Shown here piece after piece: positions 10,759-20,236 of a stretch of 64,000 nucleotides of DNA. The translations under genes were made by a program, and so were the position numbers. The notes under the pieces were generated by a model that was given only the letters and a program-made list of their open reading frames with translations, did no database searches and was not told where the DNA came from. The DNA comes from Vibrio cincinnatiensis DSM 19608 (GTDB lineage Bacteria; Pseudomonadota; Gammaproteobacteria; Enterobacterales; Vibrionaceae), in NCBI RefSeq assembly GCF_900167345.1, contig NZ_FUXB01000007.1, positions 1 through 64,000 on the forward strand. The letters run 5' to 3'. The stretch's first letter is position 1; each line of letters opens with the position of its first letter.

Positions 10759-12498
10759 ATGACAATGTTACCCAGTACAGAAATGTTATCGGGTGCAGAG
10801 ATGGTGGTTCAATCTCTGATCGAAGAAGGCGTAGAACAGATTTTTGGCTATCCTGGTGGATCGGTTCTTGATATCTATGACGCTTTGCACGAAAAAACCG
10901 ATAAAATTAAACATGTCCTCGTTCGTCACGAACAAGCCGCAACCCATATGGCCGATGGTTATGCCCGAGCGACAGGGAAACCTGGCGTTGTGTTGGTTTG
11001 CTCAGGCCCAGGCGCTACCAATACCGTGACTGGTATTGCTACGGCCTATATGGATTCCATTCCCATGATTGTGATTTCTGGTAACGTTGCTACTAATTTA
11101 ATTGGTAATGATGCTTTTCAGGAATGCGATATTGTTGGAGTGTCTCGACCTATCGTCAAACATAGCTTTTTAGTGAAAGATGCTCAGGATATTCCTGAAA
11201 CCATTAAAAAAGCTTTTTATATTGCCTCAACGGGGCGTCCTGGCCCGGTCGTTATCGACCTTCCTAAAGATGTGATGAACCCGCTGATAAAGTTTCCTTA
11301 TCAGTACCCAGAAACGATTAAAATGCGCTCCTATAATCCCACCACTTCTGGGCATAAAGGGCAAATTAAGAAAGGGTTAAAAGCACTATTAGCAGCAAAA
11401 AAACCAGTGTTGTACATTGGTGGTGGTGCGATCATTTCACACGCGGATAAGCACATTCGCCAACTTGCGGAGGCATTAAATCTGCCTGTTGTGAGTACAC
11501 TGATGGGGCTGGGAGCTTTCCCGGGCACGCATAAAAATTTCCTTGGTATGCTAGGAATGCATGGCGTCTATGAAGCTAATATGGCGATGCATAATGCTGA
11601 TTTGATCTTTGGTGTTGGGGTTCGTTTTGATGATCGTACCACCAATAACCTAGAAAAATACTGTCCGAATGCCAAAGTGATGCAGATTGATATTGATCCC
11701 TCTTCGATCTCTAAGAATGTCAAAGTGGATTTACCCATTGTGGGTTCTGCTGATCAGGTGTTAGAAACCATGCTTAAGTTGCTCGAAGAGCAAGCTGAAG
11801 GAAATGATAGCCAAGCTTTAGAACTGTGGTGGAATGACATCCAAGGCTGGCGTGAGCGTCAATGCTTGAGTTATGAGAAATCGGCTGAGCGAATTAAGCC
11901 TCAGCAAGTCATTGAAACCTTATTTAAGTTAACTAAAGGTCAAGCTTATGTTGCTTCAGATGTAGGCCAACATCAGATGTTTGCTGCGCTCTATTATCCT
12001 TTTGATAAGCCTCGTCAGTGGATCAATTCAGGTGGCCTAGGCACGATGGGTTTTGGTTTACCTGCTGGAATGGGAGTGAAGTTTGCTTTACCTGATGAAG
12101 AAGTTGTAGTCGTGACAGGAGATGGCAGTATTCAAATGAATATTCAAGAGCTTTCTACGGCACTGCAATATGATATTCCGGTGAAAATTATTAACTTAAA
12201 CAACCGTTTCTTAGGAATGGTGAAACAGTGGCAGGATATTATTTATCAAGGGCGTCACTCTAACTCTTATATGAGTTCTGTCCCTGATTTTGCTGCGATT
12301 GCTGAAGCTTATGGGCATGTGGGGATCCGAATTACGAAGCCCAGTGAATTAGAAGCAGGATTACAACGAGCTTTGGATATGAAAGACCGTTTGGTGTTTG
12401 TTGATATCAATGTTGATGAAACAGAGCATGTCTATCCGATGCAGATCAAAGGCGAGGGAATGGACAAAATGTGGCTAAGCAAAACGGAGAGAACTTAA
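10759..12498 (+). CDS. ilvI: Acetolactate synthase III large subunit
   Basis: Catalytic subunit of acetohydroxyacid synthase; it condenses pyruvate with pyruvate or 2-oxobutyrate using thiamine diphosphate, the first common step of valine, leucine and isoleucine synthesis. The catalytic glutamate is E58 in [19 protein letters not shown]. The thiamine diphosphate motif [12 protein letters not shown]...NLNN lies near residues 455-483. The length of 579 is normal. AAGGAG sits 7 bases before the ATG. The stop is one base from ilvH, so the two are cotranslated. Confidence 0.96.
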   Translation: MTMLPSTEMLSGAEMVVQSLIEEGVEQIFGYPGGSVLDIYDALHEKTDKIKHVLVRHEQAATHMADGYARATGKPGVVLVCSGPGATNTVTGIATAYMDSIPMIVISGNVATNLIGNDAFQECDIVGVSRPIVKHSFLVKDAQDIPETIKKAFYIASTGRPGPVVIDLPKDVMNPLIKFPYQYPETIKMRSYNPTTSGHKGQIKKGLKALLAAKKPVLYIGGGAIISHADKHIRQLAEALNLPVVSTLMGLGAFPGTHKNFLGMLGMHGVYEANMAMHNADLIFGVGVRFDDRTTNNLEKYCPNAKVMQIDIDPSSISKNVKVDLPIVGSADQVLETMLKLLEEQAEGNDSQALELWWNDIQGWRERQCLSYEKSAERIKPQQVIETLFKLTKGQAYVASDVGQHQMFAALYYPFDKPRQWINSGGLGTMGFGLPAGMGVKFALPDEEVVVVTGDGSIQMNIQELSTALQYDIPVKIINLNNRFLGMVKQWQDIIYQGRHSNSYMSSVPDFAAIAEAYGHVGIRITKPSELEAGLQRALDMKDRLVFVDINVDETEHVYPMQIKGEGMDKMWLSKTERT

Positions 12499-12499
12499 T

Positions 12500-12994
12500 A
12501 TGAGATACATTATTTCATTATTACTAGAAAACCAGCCAGGTGCATTATCGCGTGTGGTGGGCTTGTTCTCTCAACGTGGCTATAACATTGAAACACTCAA
12601 TGTTTCTCCGACGGACGATGAAACCTTGTCACGGTTAACGATCACTACCACTTCAGATGAAATGCAACTAGAACAGATCCAAAAACAGCTGCATAAGCTC
12701 ATTGATGTGTTAAAAGTGCAGGAAGTCTCGGAATTTGAACATATTGAGCGAGAACTGATGCTGGTCAAAGTCAAAGCCAGTGGTTTTGCTCGAGCGGAAG
12801 TGAAACGGACCGCAGATATTTTTCGTGGGCAAATTGTGGATGTCACTTCGGCTCAATATACTGTTCAGTTAACGGGGACCAGTGATAAATTGGATGCTTT
12901 TATTGATGCTATTTCTGAAATTACAGATGTGATTGAAGTCGCTCGAAGCGGTGTGGTTGGAATGACGCGAGGAGAGCGAGCCTTACGCGGCTAA
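12500..12994 (+). CDS. ilvH: Acetolactate synthase III small regulatory subunit
   Basis: Regulatory subunit that binds IlvI and gives valine sensitivity. The ACT domain begins at residue 2 (RYIISLLLENQPGALSRVVG), with the loop that binds valine. The C-terminal domain ends in EVARSGVVGMTRGE, as in other IlvH. The 164-residue length is standard. It starts one base after the ilvI stop and is followed by a bidirectional terminator shared with serA. Confidence 0.96.
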   Translation: MRYIISLLLENQPGALSRVVGLFSQRGYNIETLNVSPTDDETLSRLTITTTSDEMQLEQIQKQLHKLIDVLKVQEVSEFEHIERELMLVKVKASGFARAEVKRTADIFRGQIVDVTSAQYTVQLTGTSDKLDAFIDAISEITDVIEVARSGVVGMTRGERALRG

Positions 12995-13022
12995 TCACGG
13001 TTATTTCCTCTTATCCATAAAT

Positions 13023-13055
13023 AAAAAACCAGCCCATAATAGCGGCTGGTTTTTT
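13023..13055. terminator. Bidirectional terminator between ilvH and serA
   Basis: AAAAAACCAGCC (13023-13034) pairs with GGCTGGTTTTTT (13044-13055) around a 9-base loop. The arms give a T run in both directions, so it serves the convergent ilvH (plus) and serA (minus) transcripts. Confidence 0.9.
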
Positions 13056-13071
13056 GTTACACGCATTAAGC

Positions 13072-14301
13072 TTAGTGCAAAATACGGGCACGGATAGTAC
13101 CATCAATGCTCTTCAACTTAGCGAGTGCTTCTTCCGAACGGGCCGTTTCAACTTCAATCACCACATATCCAATGCTTGCATTGGTTTGCAAGTATTGTGC
13201 AGCCACGTTAATGCCATCTTGAGCAAAAATCGTGTTGATTTGGGTCAGAATACCTGGGCGGTTCTCATGAATGTGCAGCAAACGCGAACAGTCACGATGT
13301 TGTGGTAGCGATACCTCAGGGAAGTTGACACTAGAGAGTGTTGATCCATTATCGGAGTATTTAGCCAGTTTTCCTGCCACTTCAATTCCAATATTTTCTT
13401 GCGCTTCTTGAGTTGAGCCACCAACATGAGGAGTCAGTAGTACATTATCAAACTCGATAAGCGGGGATTCAAAGGCTTCTTTGTTTGAACCCGGTTCGAC
13501 AGGGAAAACATCGACAGCGGCACCGGCAATGTGTCCTGAGGCTAATGCATCACAGAGTGCGGGGATATCAACCACGGTTCCACGTGCAGCATTAATAAAG
13601 ATAGAACCTGGCTTCATACGAGCAAACTCTTCTTTACCCATCATATTCTTAGTTTCAGGTGTTTCTGGGACATGTAAGGAGATGACATCACATTTGTTAA
13701 GCAACTCGCTCATGGTGTGGACTTGAGTCGCGTTGCCTAATGAAAGTTTATTTTCTATGTCATAAAAATAAACACGCATCCCTAAGTTTTCAGCAATGAT
13801 GCCTAACTGTGTACCAATGTGCCCATAACCGATGATCCCTAAACATTTTCCCCGTGCTTCATAGGAGTTATCGGCACTTTTTTTCCAGATCCCACGATGA
13901 GCAAGAGCATTTTTTTCAGGAATACCACGAAGAAGGAGAAGAATTTCTCCTAATACCAGCTCTGCCACGCTTCGAGTATTGGAAAATGGAGCATTAAATA
14001 CCGGAATGCCTCGCTTAGCGGCCGCATCAAGGTTTACTTGGTTGGTTCCAATACAGAAACAGCCGATCGCAACGAGTTTATTGGCTGCGTTGATGACTTT
14101 TTCGGTTAAATTGGTGCGTGAGCGAATACCGATAAAATGCACATCTTGGATGGCTTCGATAAGTTCAGCTTCTTCTAAAGAACCTTTGTGGTACTCAATA
14201 TTGCTATAGCCAGCAGCTTGCAAAACTTCTACTGATGATGGATGGAGTCCTTCAAGGAGTAGGATCTTGATTTTGTCTTTTTCCAGTGAAACTTTGGCCA
14301 T
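13072..14301 (-). CDS. serA: D-3-phosphoglycerate dehydrogenase
   Basis: First step of serine synthesis, oxidising 3-phosphoglycerate with NAD. The 409-residue protein has the Rossmann motif GYGHIG at residues 158-163, the substrate and catalytic segments NAARGTVVDI and LTPHVGGSTQEAQ, and a C-terminal ACT domain (about 338-409) that binds serine for feedback inhibition, as in the E. coli type. It is convergent with ilvH. A PurR-like operator lies 83 bases upstream of the start. Confidence 0.96.
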   Translation of the reverse strand: MAKVSLEKDKIKILLLEGLHPSSVEVLQAAGYSNIEYHKGSLEEAELIEAIQDVHFIGIRSRTNLTEKVINAANKLVAIGCFCIGTNQVNLDAAAKRGIPVFNAPFSNTRSVAELVLGEILLLLRGIPEKNALAHRGIWKKSADNSYEARGKCLGIIGYGHIGTQLGIIAENLGMRVYFYDIENKLSLGNATQVHTMSELLNKCDVISLHVPETPETKNMMGKEEFARMKPGSIFINAARGTVVDIPALCDALASGHIAGAAVDVFPVEPGSNKEAFESPLIEFDNVLLTPHVGGSTQEAQENIGIEVAGKLAKYSDNGSTLSSVNFPEVSLPQHRDCSRLLHIHENRPGILTQINTIFAQDGINVAAQYLQTNASIGYVVIEVETARSEEALAKLKSIDGTIRARILH

Positions 14302-14383
14302 TATTCTCGTCCTTAAATATGGAATGGTGGGCTAATAAAGCAAACATCAAGTAAAACGTCGATTATTTGACTTGTTTTATTTA

Positions 14384-14399
14384 ACGCAAACGTTTTCCT
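14384..14399. promoter_or_regulatory. PurR operator-like site upstream of serA
   Basis: ACGCAAACGTTTTCCT fits the PurR operator pattern ANGCAANCGNTTNCNT at every defined position. On the minus strand it overlaps a possible -35 (TTTGCG) 17 bases before AATAAT in the serA upstream region. PurR control of serine/glycine/one-carbon genes is known in enterics; action on this gene is inferred. Confidence 0.55.
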
Positions 14400-14491
14400 T
14401 TTGTTACTTCACCTCATTAAACTAACAAATATTTTGTCATTTGGGTAAGGAAATTACGTAATAAGAAATAATTTTCTTATAGAAAAAGAGC

Positions 14492-14517
14492 AAAAAACGG
14501 CACTTGGAGTACCGTTT
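14492..14517 (-). terminator. rpiA terminator
   Basis: On the minus strand a 9-bp stem (14509-14517 with 14495-14503, one G-U pair) leads into a run of Ts (14492-14497). It lies 38 bases after the rpiA stop. Confidence 0.8.
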
Positions 14518-14554
14518 GTCATCAACTAACAGAAAAATAGAGATTTTATCAATC

Positions 14555-15211
14555 TTATTCTTCGATTTTCGCACCTTGTGCCGTGCCCGTGATAACCACA
14601 TCGGCTCCACGATGAGCAAATAAACCATTCGTCACAACACCTGTGATGGCGTTGATCTGGCTTTCTAATGCTTTAGGATCGTTAATGTGTAAGTTGTGGA
14701 CATCAAGAATAATATTGCCGTTATCTGTCACTACACCTTCACGATAGATAGGGCTGCCACCTAATTTGGTCAGTTCTCGGGTCACATAAGCGCGAGCCAT
14801 GGGAATGACTTCCACTGGGAGAGGAAACTGGCCTAAAACCTCAACGGCTTTGGTGTCATCGACGATACAGATAAATTTGTTGGCAATAGCTGCGACAATT
14901 TTTTCACGAGTCAGGGCGGCGCCACCACCTTTGATCATGGATCTCTCTGGATTGATTTCATCCGCCCCATCAACATAAATGTCTAACTGCTCAATCTCAT
15001 TGCAGTCGTAGATTTTGATACCAAGCGCTTGGAGTTTTTCGGTAGAAGCGATAGAACTGGATACCGCACCTTTAAGGTCATCTTTGATAGAACCGAGTGC
15101 ATCGATGAAGTGATTGACCGTTGAACCGGTTCCGACGCCAACAATACTGCCTTTCTCTACGTATTTTAGTGCAGCCCAACCGGCGGCTTTTTTCATCTCA
15201 TCTTGAGTCAT
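14555..15211 (-). CDS. rpiA: Ribose-5-phosphate isomerase A
   Basis: Interconverts ribose 5-phosphate and ribulose 5-phosphate in the pentose phosphate pathway. The 218-residue length is normal. The phosphate-binding GVGTGSTV is at residues 25-32, and the catalytic region shows DGADEINPE and [12 protein letters not shown], which hold the conserved Asp, Lys and Glu of the RpiA active site. The gene is monocistronic by appearance, with its own terminator, between serA and ygfA on the same strand. Confidence 0.96.
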   Translation of the reverse strand: MTQDEMKKAAGWAALKYVEKGSIVGVGTGSTVNHFIDALGSIKDDLKGAVSSSIASTEKLQALGIKIYDCNEIEQLDIYVDGADEINPERSMIKGGGAALTREKIVAAIANKFICIVDDTKAVEVLGQFPLPVEVIPMARAYVTRELTKLGGSPIYREGVVTDNGNIILDVHNLHINDPKALESQINAITGVVTNGLFAHRGADVVITGTAQGAKIEE

Positions 15212-15329
15212 GCCTATCTCCTGATCATGGTTTAATGAGTTAATGCGTGTGCGGGCGCGATTATATACTCAAAAAACCGACAGATGTACTGGTGAAGGTG
15301 ACTATTCACTTAGATAGAGAGAACGAACT

Positions 15330-15920
15330 TCACGCTTTCCACTGCCAAGAGCGAGTGGGTGTGACAATTTTGGGGAGTGGGATGTCCCAACTTTCGGTGG
15401 GTAATGTTTCAACATATTGGCAATCATGCGCTAACCCTATCGGTTTGGCTCCCTGTCCGGTAGTAAACCATGTAGAAAGTGTTCGATCATAGTAGCCTCC
15501 GCCCATGCCAAGCCGATGCCCTTGTGCATCAAAAGCCACCAGTGGTGTACAGATAAGGTCCAACTCTTTAACCGGTTTGACTAACTGTTTATTTAATTTA
15601 GGCTCAATAATCCCGTATTGGTTGTAAGTCATCGGAGTATCAAATTGGTAATGCAAAAAGAGTAGGTGCCCTTTAGAAAACGGGTGCAACACGGGAAGGT
15701 AGATGGATTTTCCTTGTGTCCATAACCATTCAATGAGAGGCATTGTATCGAGCTCGCCATCGGTTGAAAGGTATAAGGCAATGTGCTGGCTGTGCTTGAA
15801 TTCCACTTGCTGTGCAGCATTGTGGATTAAATCTTGGCTTGCCTGGAATTGTATTTCACTGGGCAATTGATTGCGTCGTTGGCGGATATGTTGACGAAGA
15901 TCTTGACGAGTCTGTGACAT
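15330..15920 (-). CDS. ygfA: 5-formyltetrahydrofolate cyclo-ligase
   Basis: Converts 5-formyltetrahydrofolate to 5,10-methenyltetrahydrofolate with ATP. The 196-residue protein starts MSQTRQDLRQHIRQRRNQL, has the family segment FDAQGHRLGMGGGYYDRTL, and ends with the typical VTPTRSWQW. It lies directly downstream of the 6S RNA, as in enterics where ssrS and ygfA are cotranscribed. No ribosome site stronger than GTTCCCTAATCT precedes the start, so translation may depend on processing of the 6S-ygfA transcript. Confidence 0.92.
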   Translation of the reverse strand: MSQTRQDLRQHIRQRRNQLPSEIQFQASQDLIHNAAQQVEFKHSQHIALYLSTDGELDTMPLIEWLWTQGKSIYLPVLHPFSKGHLLFLHYQFDTPMTYNQYGIIEPKLNKQLVKPVKELDLICTPLVAFDAQGHRLGMGGGYYDRTLSTWFTTGQGAKPIGLAHDCQYVETLPTESWDIPLPKIVTPTRSWQWKA

Positions 15921-15927
15921 AGATTAG

Positions 15928-16107
15928 GGAACCCCAGAGTGCCGTTGAGGATTGAGGCCCTTGAACCAGCTGGTTCAAGGCGGATTAGCAATGGCTACCG
16001 TAGGCTTCTCGGTACGAGCCGAGCTTGCTCAATAGCGACCAAATACTAACCCTTTGGTGTTGCTTATCGGCTCAGGGACTGACATCCACTGACGAACACT
16101 CCAGGGT
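15928..16107 (-). ncRNA. ssrS: 6S RNA
   Basis: The minus strand between zapA and ygfA reads as a 6S RNA of about 180 bases. It carries the long closing stem (CCCTGGAGTG with CACTCTGGGG), the conserved 5' segment CAGTCCCTGAGCCGATA, the central GAGCAAGCTCGG...TACCGAGAAGCC region and the CTTGAACCAGCTGGTTCAAG hairpin that is diagnostic of gamma-proteobacterial 6S. The position between zapA and ygfA is the standard locus. It mimics an open promoter and binds sigma-70 RNA polymerase in stationary phase. Ends are placed from the closing stem and may be off by a few bases. Confidence 0.93.
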
Positions 16108-16113
16108 AAAACT

Positions 16114-16419
16114 TTAGCTACCTTGCTGTACTTTATTAAGTGCGGCTTGCAACGACGTCGTGAGTTCATCTACTCGTTGATTCAATTGCAACTGCTGTTC
16201 ATTTTGTTTTTGCCGCTCAGTTTGTAATTCGTAGCAAATATTCAATGCTGCAATGGTAAGTAACTTAACCTCATTGGTTACCTTAGTACGTTCAGCCATA
16301 TCTTTCAATCGTTGATCAAGATCTTGTGCGGCACGTATCAAAGAGCTTTCTTGTCCACTGGGACAATTTACTCGGGTTACTTTGCCTAATATTTCTACGT
16401 CAACCGCTTGATTACTCAT
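16114..16419 (-). CDS. zapA: Cell division protein ZapA
   Basis: FtsZ-ring associated protein that promotes FtsZ bundling. The 101-residue protein has the compact N-terminal domain (MSNQAVDVEILGKVTRVNCP) followed by a coiled coil from about residue 55 to 98 rich in Gln, Glu and Leu, the tetramer-forming part. It is followed by the 6S RNA gene on the same strand, the arrangement found in E. coli. Confidence 0.95.
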   Translation of the reverse strand: MSNQAVDVEILGKVTRVNCPSGQESSLIRAAQDLDQRLKDMAERTKVTNEVKLLTIAALNICYELQTERQKQNEQQLQLNQRVDELTTSLQAALNKVQQGS

Positions 16420-16648
16420 GATAAGTGAACTCTATTCGCGTAACTAAAGAGGGAGGCAATGGCCAAACCATCGAAGGGCAAACTATAGGTAAAGCGCTAC
16501 TAAGATTCAAGCTTTTCACACGGATAAGCATGAATTGGTGCATAAAAAACTACTTATTAGGCAATTTGCACAAAAGCTGGTCATATGGGCGTTTTCGGTT
16601 AATCGCTGAAGTGGTAGGATGGCGTTTATTTACCAAGATGAAGTGATT

Positions 16649-17221
16649 ATGAGTGAAGCGACTTTTCCCAGTTATAACCAATTAGCCAGTGATCTACAGT
16701 CGGCCTCGTTGGGAATTAATCCAGCCGAGCTGCATGGGTTATTAGCGGGAATGTTAACGGGAGGATTAAGCGTTGATGATTCGAGTTGGCAACCGTTGAT
16801 TTTTGATTATACCAATGATGGCATGGGATGGCCTACGCAAGCACTCGAACAAGCAAAGCAGTTGTTTTTAGCCACTCATCGTGAATTAGTGAGTCGTGAT
16901 TTTAAACTAACGCTGTTAGTTCCGGTAAACCACGATGGTGAAGCCTTGTTCCAGTTTGCCGATGGTGTGGTTGATTGGGTTAATCACTTTATTTCTGGGC
17001 TGGGTTTGGCTGCTGTTCATCTAACGGGAGCGTCTGCGGAGGCGAAAGAAGCGTTACAAGACTTAGAAGAAATCGCCAAATTAGCCATTGATGAAGACGA
17101 TGATCTACAACAGCAAGCTCTGTTGTTAGAACAAGTGATTGAGCACATCAAAGCGTGTGTTTTTACTTTGCATATTGAGTTCAGTAAGCCTGAACCTGTA
17201 ACTAAGCCGATAATTCATTAA
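16649..17221 (+). CDS. ygfB: YgfB/YecA (UPF0149) family protein
   Basis: A 190-residue acidic protein of the UPF0149 family, mostly helical, with the family segment [13 protein letters not shown] near the N-terminus and the acidic stretch [15 protein letters not shown] in the C-terminal third. The biochemical role is not established in Vibrio; in Pseudomonas YgfB is linked to beta-lactam resistance regulation. The start [12 protein letters not shown] was chosen over one 30 bases upstream by similarity to the family. It heads the ubiH-ubiI cluster, 8 bases before ubiH; the usual neighbour pepP is absent. Confidence 0.88.
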   Translation: MSEATFPSYNQLASDLQSASLGINPAELHGLLAGMLTGGLSVDDSSWQPLIFDYTNDGMGWPTQALEQAKQLFLATHRELVSRDFKLTLLVPVNHDGEALFQFADGVVDWVNHFISGLGLAAVHLTGASAEAKEALQDLEEIAKLAIDEDDDLQQQALLLEQVIEHIKACVFTLHIEFSKPEPVTKPIIH

Positions 17222-17229
17222 GTGAGGTG

Positions 17230-18417
17230 ATGGTGAGGGACGAGCAATCTTTTGATGTCATTATTGCCGGCGGAGCAATGGCGGGGGCGACATTGGCTCT
17301 GGCATTAAATGCTTTGAGCCAAGGAACCTTATCTATTGCTGTGATTGAAGCCTTTCAGGTTGAACATCATGATCATCCCGGGTTTGATGCTCGCTCGATT
17401 GCCCTTTCTTATGGTACGGTTAGTCTATTAGAACAGTGGGGGTTATGGGATGATATGCGTTCTCTCGCTACCGCTATCACGGATATTCATGTTTCTGACC
17501 GTTCTCATGCGGGTATGACAGAAATTCACGCTCAATCACTTAAACTGGATGCGTTGGGCTATGTGGTTGAGTTGGCGCGAGTGGGTGGCTTATACGCTGA
17601 AAAAATGGCGCAATGTTCAAACATTACTCAGTATTGTCCAGTCAGTGTTACTCATATCTCTCGCACATTAGAGTCGGTTTCGGTGACGTTGTCGGATCAA
17701 TCTATTATCGTCGGGAAACTGTTAGTTGCCGCCGATGGTACGATGTCGACGTGTTGTGAAAAATTGGGTTTTCCGTTGCAAGAGCAGGATTTTCATCAGG
17801 TAGCAATCATTGCCAATGTGCAAACGAATCAACGTCATCAAGGTCGGGCTTTTGAGCGTTTTACTTCTTCAGGTCCCTTAGCTTTACTTCCGATGAGTGA
17901 AAACCGGTTATCGCTGGTTTGGTGTCTTTCTGCTTCTGATGCGCAGCAAATCATGCAAATGGATGATTCCCGATTTCTGGCACAATTACAGCAAGATTTT
18001 GGTTGGCGTTTAGGGCGCTTTATTCAAGTGGGCGAACGCAGTCGCTACCCATTATTGCTTCGGTATCGAGAGAATATGATCTCCCACCGTTTTGCGATGG
18101 TGGGCAATGCTGCGCAAACCTTGCATCCGATTGCTGGGCAAGGGTTCAATTTGGGTATCCGAGATATTGCCAGCTTGGCAGAGGAGATCACTCGTGGTGA
18201 TTCGGTTGGGGATTACCAAGCATTGAACCGTTTTCGGCTGCGTCGAGAAGCAGATCGCCGTTCGACGATCCAATTGACGTCTGCATTGGTCCATCTCTTT
18301 TCTAATGATTGGCCGACGCTTCGTATTGGCCGTAATCTCGGTTTAGCGGCAATGGACAGCGTTCCATTTTTAAACATGCCCTTACTTCAGCGCACCCTAG
18401 GTGTGGTGAATCGGTAA
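17230..18417 (+). CDS. ubiH: 2-octaprenyl-6-methoxyphenol hydroxylase UbiH
   Basis: FAD-dependent monooxygenase of ubiquinone synthesis, hydroxylating C1 of the ring. The 395-residue protein has an N-terminal FAD motif IIAGGAMAGATLALAL (third glycine of GxGxxG is Ala here), the LVAADGTMS segment and the C-terminal GNAAQTLHPIAGQGFNLGIRD. The GN in place of GD is what I recall for UbiH and separates it from UbiI next door. The start is uncertain: GTG 17227, ATG 17230 and GTG 17233 all follow AGTGAGG. Confidence 0.9.
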   Translation: MVRDEQSFDVIIAGGAMAGATLALALNALSQGTLSIAVIEAFQVEHHDHPGFDARSIALSYGTVSLLEQWGLWDDMRSLATAITDIHVSDRSHAGMTEIHAQSLKLDALGYVVELARVGGLYAEKMAQCSNITQYCPVSVTHISRTLESVSVTLSDQSIIVGKLLVAADGTMSTCCEKLGFPLQEQDFHQVAIIANVQTNQRHQGRAFERFTSSGPLALLPMSENRLSLVWCLSASDAQQIMQMDDSRFLAQLQQDFGWRLGRFIQVGERSRYPLLLRYRENMISHRFAMVGNAAQTLHPIAGQGFNLGIRDIASLAEEITRGDSVGDYQALNRFRLRREADRRSTIQLTSALVHLFSNDWPTLRIGRNLGLAAMDSVPFLNMPLLQRTLGVVNR

Positions 18418-18430
18418 AAGGTACAAATTT

Positions 18431-19663
18431 ATGATGAAAAGTGTGGATATTGCCATTGTTGGCGGCGGAATGGTTGGGCTTGCGCTTGCGGCAGCATTCA
18501 AAGATTCTGATTTGAGAATTGCGGCCATTGAAAGCCATATTCCGAAAGCGGGGCTTGACCCGCTTCCTGATGTCCGCGTTTCCGCATTGAGCCGTGCTAG
18601 CGAAACAATGTTGAAAAATTTGAACGCTTGGGACGGGATCATAAAGCGCCGTGCTTCGCCTTATCAAGCGATGGAAGTTTGGGAGCAAGACAGTTTTGCT
18701 CACATTGAGTTTACTGCTCAGCAGCTGACCCAGCCTAATCTGGGGCATATTGTTGAAAATAGAGTGATTCAATTAGCGTTACTGGATCAAGTTAAACAGC
18801 AAGCCAATGTAAGCTTGTTTATGCCCGCTCAATGCCAAAATCTTGCCATGGGCGAAAGTGAAGCTTGGCTCACGTTAAGCAATGGTCAGTCATTGACTGC
18901 GAAGCTGGTAGTTGGGGCTGATGGTGCCAATTCTTGGGTTCGCCGCCAAATCGATATCCCGCTTACTCACTGGGATTACGGACACAGTGCTCTAGTGGCG
19001 AATATTTGTACTCGTGAGCCTCATAACGGGGTAGCAAGGCAGATCTTTACTCCGCAAGGTCCATTAGCTTTTCTTCCTCTGTCTGATCCGCAGATGAGCT
19101 CTATTGTGTGGTCAACGGAACCTAGCCGAGCTGAGCGCTTAGTGGCTATGGAGGTGTCGATGTTTAATCAAACTCTTACCGCAGAGTTTGATGGGCGACT
19201 TGGTTTATGTGAACTTGTTGGGCAACGTTATTCGATTCCATTAAAAGCGCGTTATGCTCGTGATTTTATCAGTGAGCGTATTGCTTTAGTGGGCGATGCT
19301 GCTCACACCATCCATCCACTCGCTGGGCAAGGGGTTAACCTAGGTTTGTTAGATGCGGCGAGTTTAGCGCAAGAAGTGCTGGCGGCATGGCAGCAAGGTT
19401 TAGACATTGGCCATCCGAGACACTTACGTTATTACGAGCGTTGGCGAAAAGCAGAAGCCGCCAAAATGATTGCGGCAATGCAAGGATTTAAAGATTTATT
19501 TGCTGGAAGCAATCCTGCGAAAAAATTGATTCGCGGGATTGGAATGCGTCTTGCGGGGCAGTTTCCCGGCGTAAGAGAAGAAATAATGCTGCATGCCTTG
19601 GGATTAAAGGGTGAGTTACCCGAGTTAGCGAAAAAGCAAGCGACAGCTTATGAACACGGGTGA
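18431..19663 (+). CDS. ubiI: 2-octaprenylphenol hydroxylase UbiI
   Basis: FAD-dependent monooxygenase (formerly VisC) that hydroxylates C5 of the ubiquinone ring. The 410-residue protein has the dinucleotide motif IAIVGGGMVGLALAAAF at residues 7-23, DG in VVGADGANSWVRRQ, and GDAAHTIHPLAGQGVNLGLLD, the flavin-binding end. It starts 13 bases after ubiH with AAAAGG as ribosome site, so ygfB-ubiH-ubiI look like one operon. A strong bidirectional terminator follows. Confidence 0.93.
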   Translation: MMKSVDIAIVGGGMVGLALAAAFKDSDLRIAAIESHIPKAGLDPLPDVRVSALSRASETMLKNLNAWDGIIKRRASPYQAMEVWEQDSFAHIEFTAQQLTQPNLGHIVENRVIQLALLDQVKQQANVSLFMPAQCQNLAMGESEAWLTLSNGQSLTAKLVVGADGANSWVRRQIDIPLTHWDYGHSALVANICTREPHNGVARQIFTPQGPLAFLPLSDPQMSSIVWSTEPSRAERLVAMEVSMFNQTLTAEFDGRLGLCELVGQRYSIPLKARYARDFISERIALVGDAAHTIHPLAGQGVNLGLLDAASLAQEVLAAWQQGLDIGHPRHLRYYERWRKAEAAKMIAAMQGFKDLFAGSNPAKKLIRGIGMRLAGQFPGVREEIMLHALGLKGELPELAKKQATAYEHG

Positions 19664-19674
19664 TCTTCTGACTA

Positions 19675-19712
19675 AACAAAACAGGGTTGGCTAATGCCAA
19701 CCCTGTTTTGTT
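19675..19712. terminator. Bidirectional terminator between ubiI and ytfK
   Basis: A perfect 17-bp stem (19675-19691 with 19696-19712) has a 4-base loop TAAT. The arms begin and end in A/T-rich tracts, so it can stop both the ubiI (plus) and ytfK (minus) transcripts. Confidence 0.9.
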
Positions 19713-19723
19713 TTCAATCTTGA

Positions 19724-19930
19724 TCAAGCATAAGCACAGCGTAAACGTCGGATCTCTTGGTTGACTTCATTGACGGTTTGATAATGCCGCTGTTCTGCAC
19801 GTTCTGGAAGAATGAGTTTTCCATTATCAAATTCAAATTTTCCCACACCATAGATATAGATTCTTCCTTTAAAAAGACGACTTACGTGTTTAGCAATCAT
19901 ACTGGGGGTATAGCGCTTAAACAATCTCAT
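19724..19930 (-). CDS. ytfK: YtfK family (DUF1107) protein
   Basis: A 68-residue basic protein that aligns over its whole length with E. coli YtfK: MRLFKRYTPSMIAKHVSRLF, then GRIYIYGVGKFEFDNGKLILP and a helical end VNEVNQEIRRLR. In E. coli YtfK binds SpoT and tilts it toward (p)ppGpp synthesis in phosphate or fatty acid starvation (established there, inferred here). It is a lone minus-strand gene between ubiI and a candidate RNA gene. The start is the only reasonable Met. Confidence 0.87.
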   Translation of the reverse strand: MRLFKRYTPSMIAKHVSRLFKGRIYIYGVGKFEFDNGKLILPERAEQRHYQTVNEVNQEIRRLRCAYA

Positions 19931-20236
19931 ACTTCGATCCTTTTTGTTGTCCTTATTTCACTTAGTGTAAGGTAAATCGCTAGGTGATACTGTGATTTAA
20001 CCAGATATATCCAAAGTGATAGTTAATTTTTTTAGTGATTTGTGCTGTCATCGGCAAACTTAGCGACTCTGAAATATGGAAGCTTTCTCGACATAATCAC
20101 CGCTTCATCGTTCATTCACCAAGACAATGAGGTGAAGGGAGCAATTGAAGCGGCCCTTATTAAGCCAAATCAATGTGACAGTTTTAAGAATAGCGGAAGT
20201 AAAAGGAAATGGGTAATGATGATGTTAGTGTTTTGT
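19931..20236. other. Intergenic region upstream of ytfK
   Basis: This stretch holds no gene I can support. A GTG-initiated ORF on the plus strand (20042-20272) has no ribosome site and runs into a minus-strand terminator, so I do not call it. A single CTGTCAT at 20045 resembles half of a Pho box, but no second half is seen. Confidence 0.45.

Noticed and set aside
20154..20166. CCCTTATTAAGCC, as in the first hairpin of Vibrio Qrr small RNAs
   Set aside because: The match stops after 13 bases. The conserved Qrr core and the upstream sigma-54 promoter are absent, so it is probably chance.
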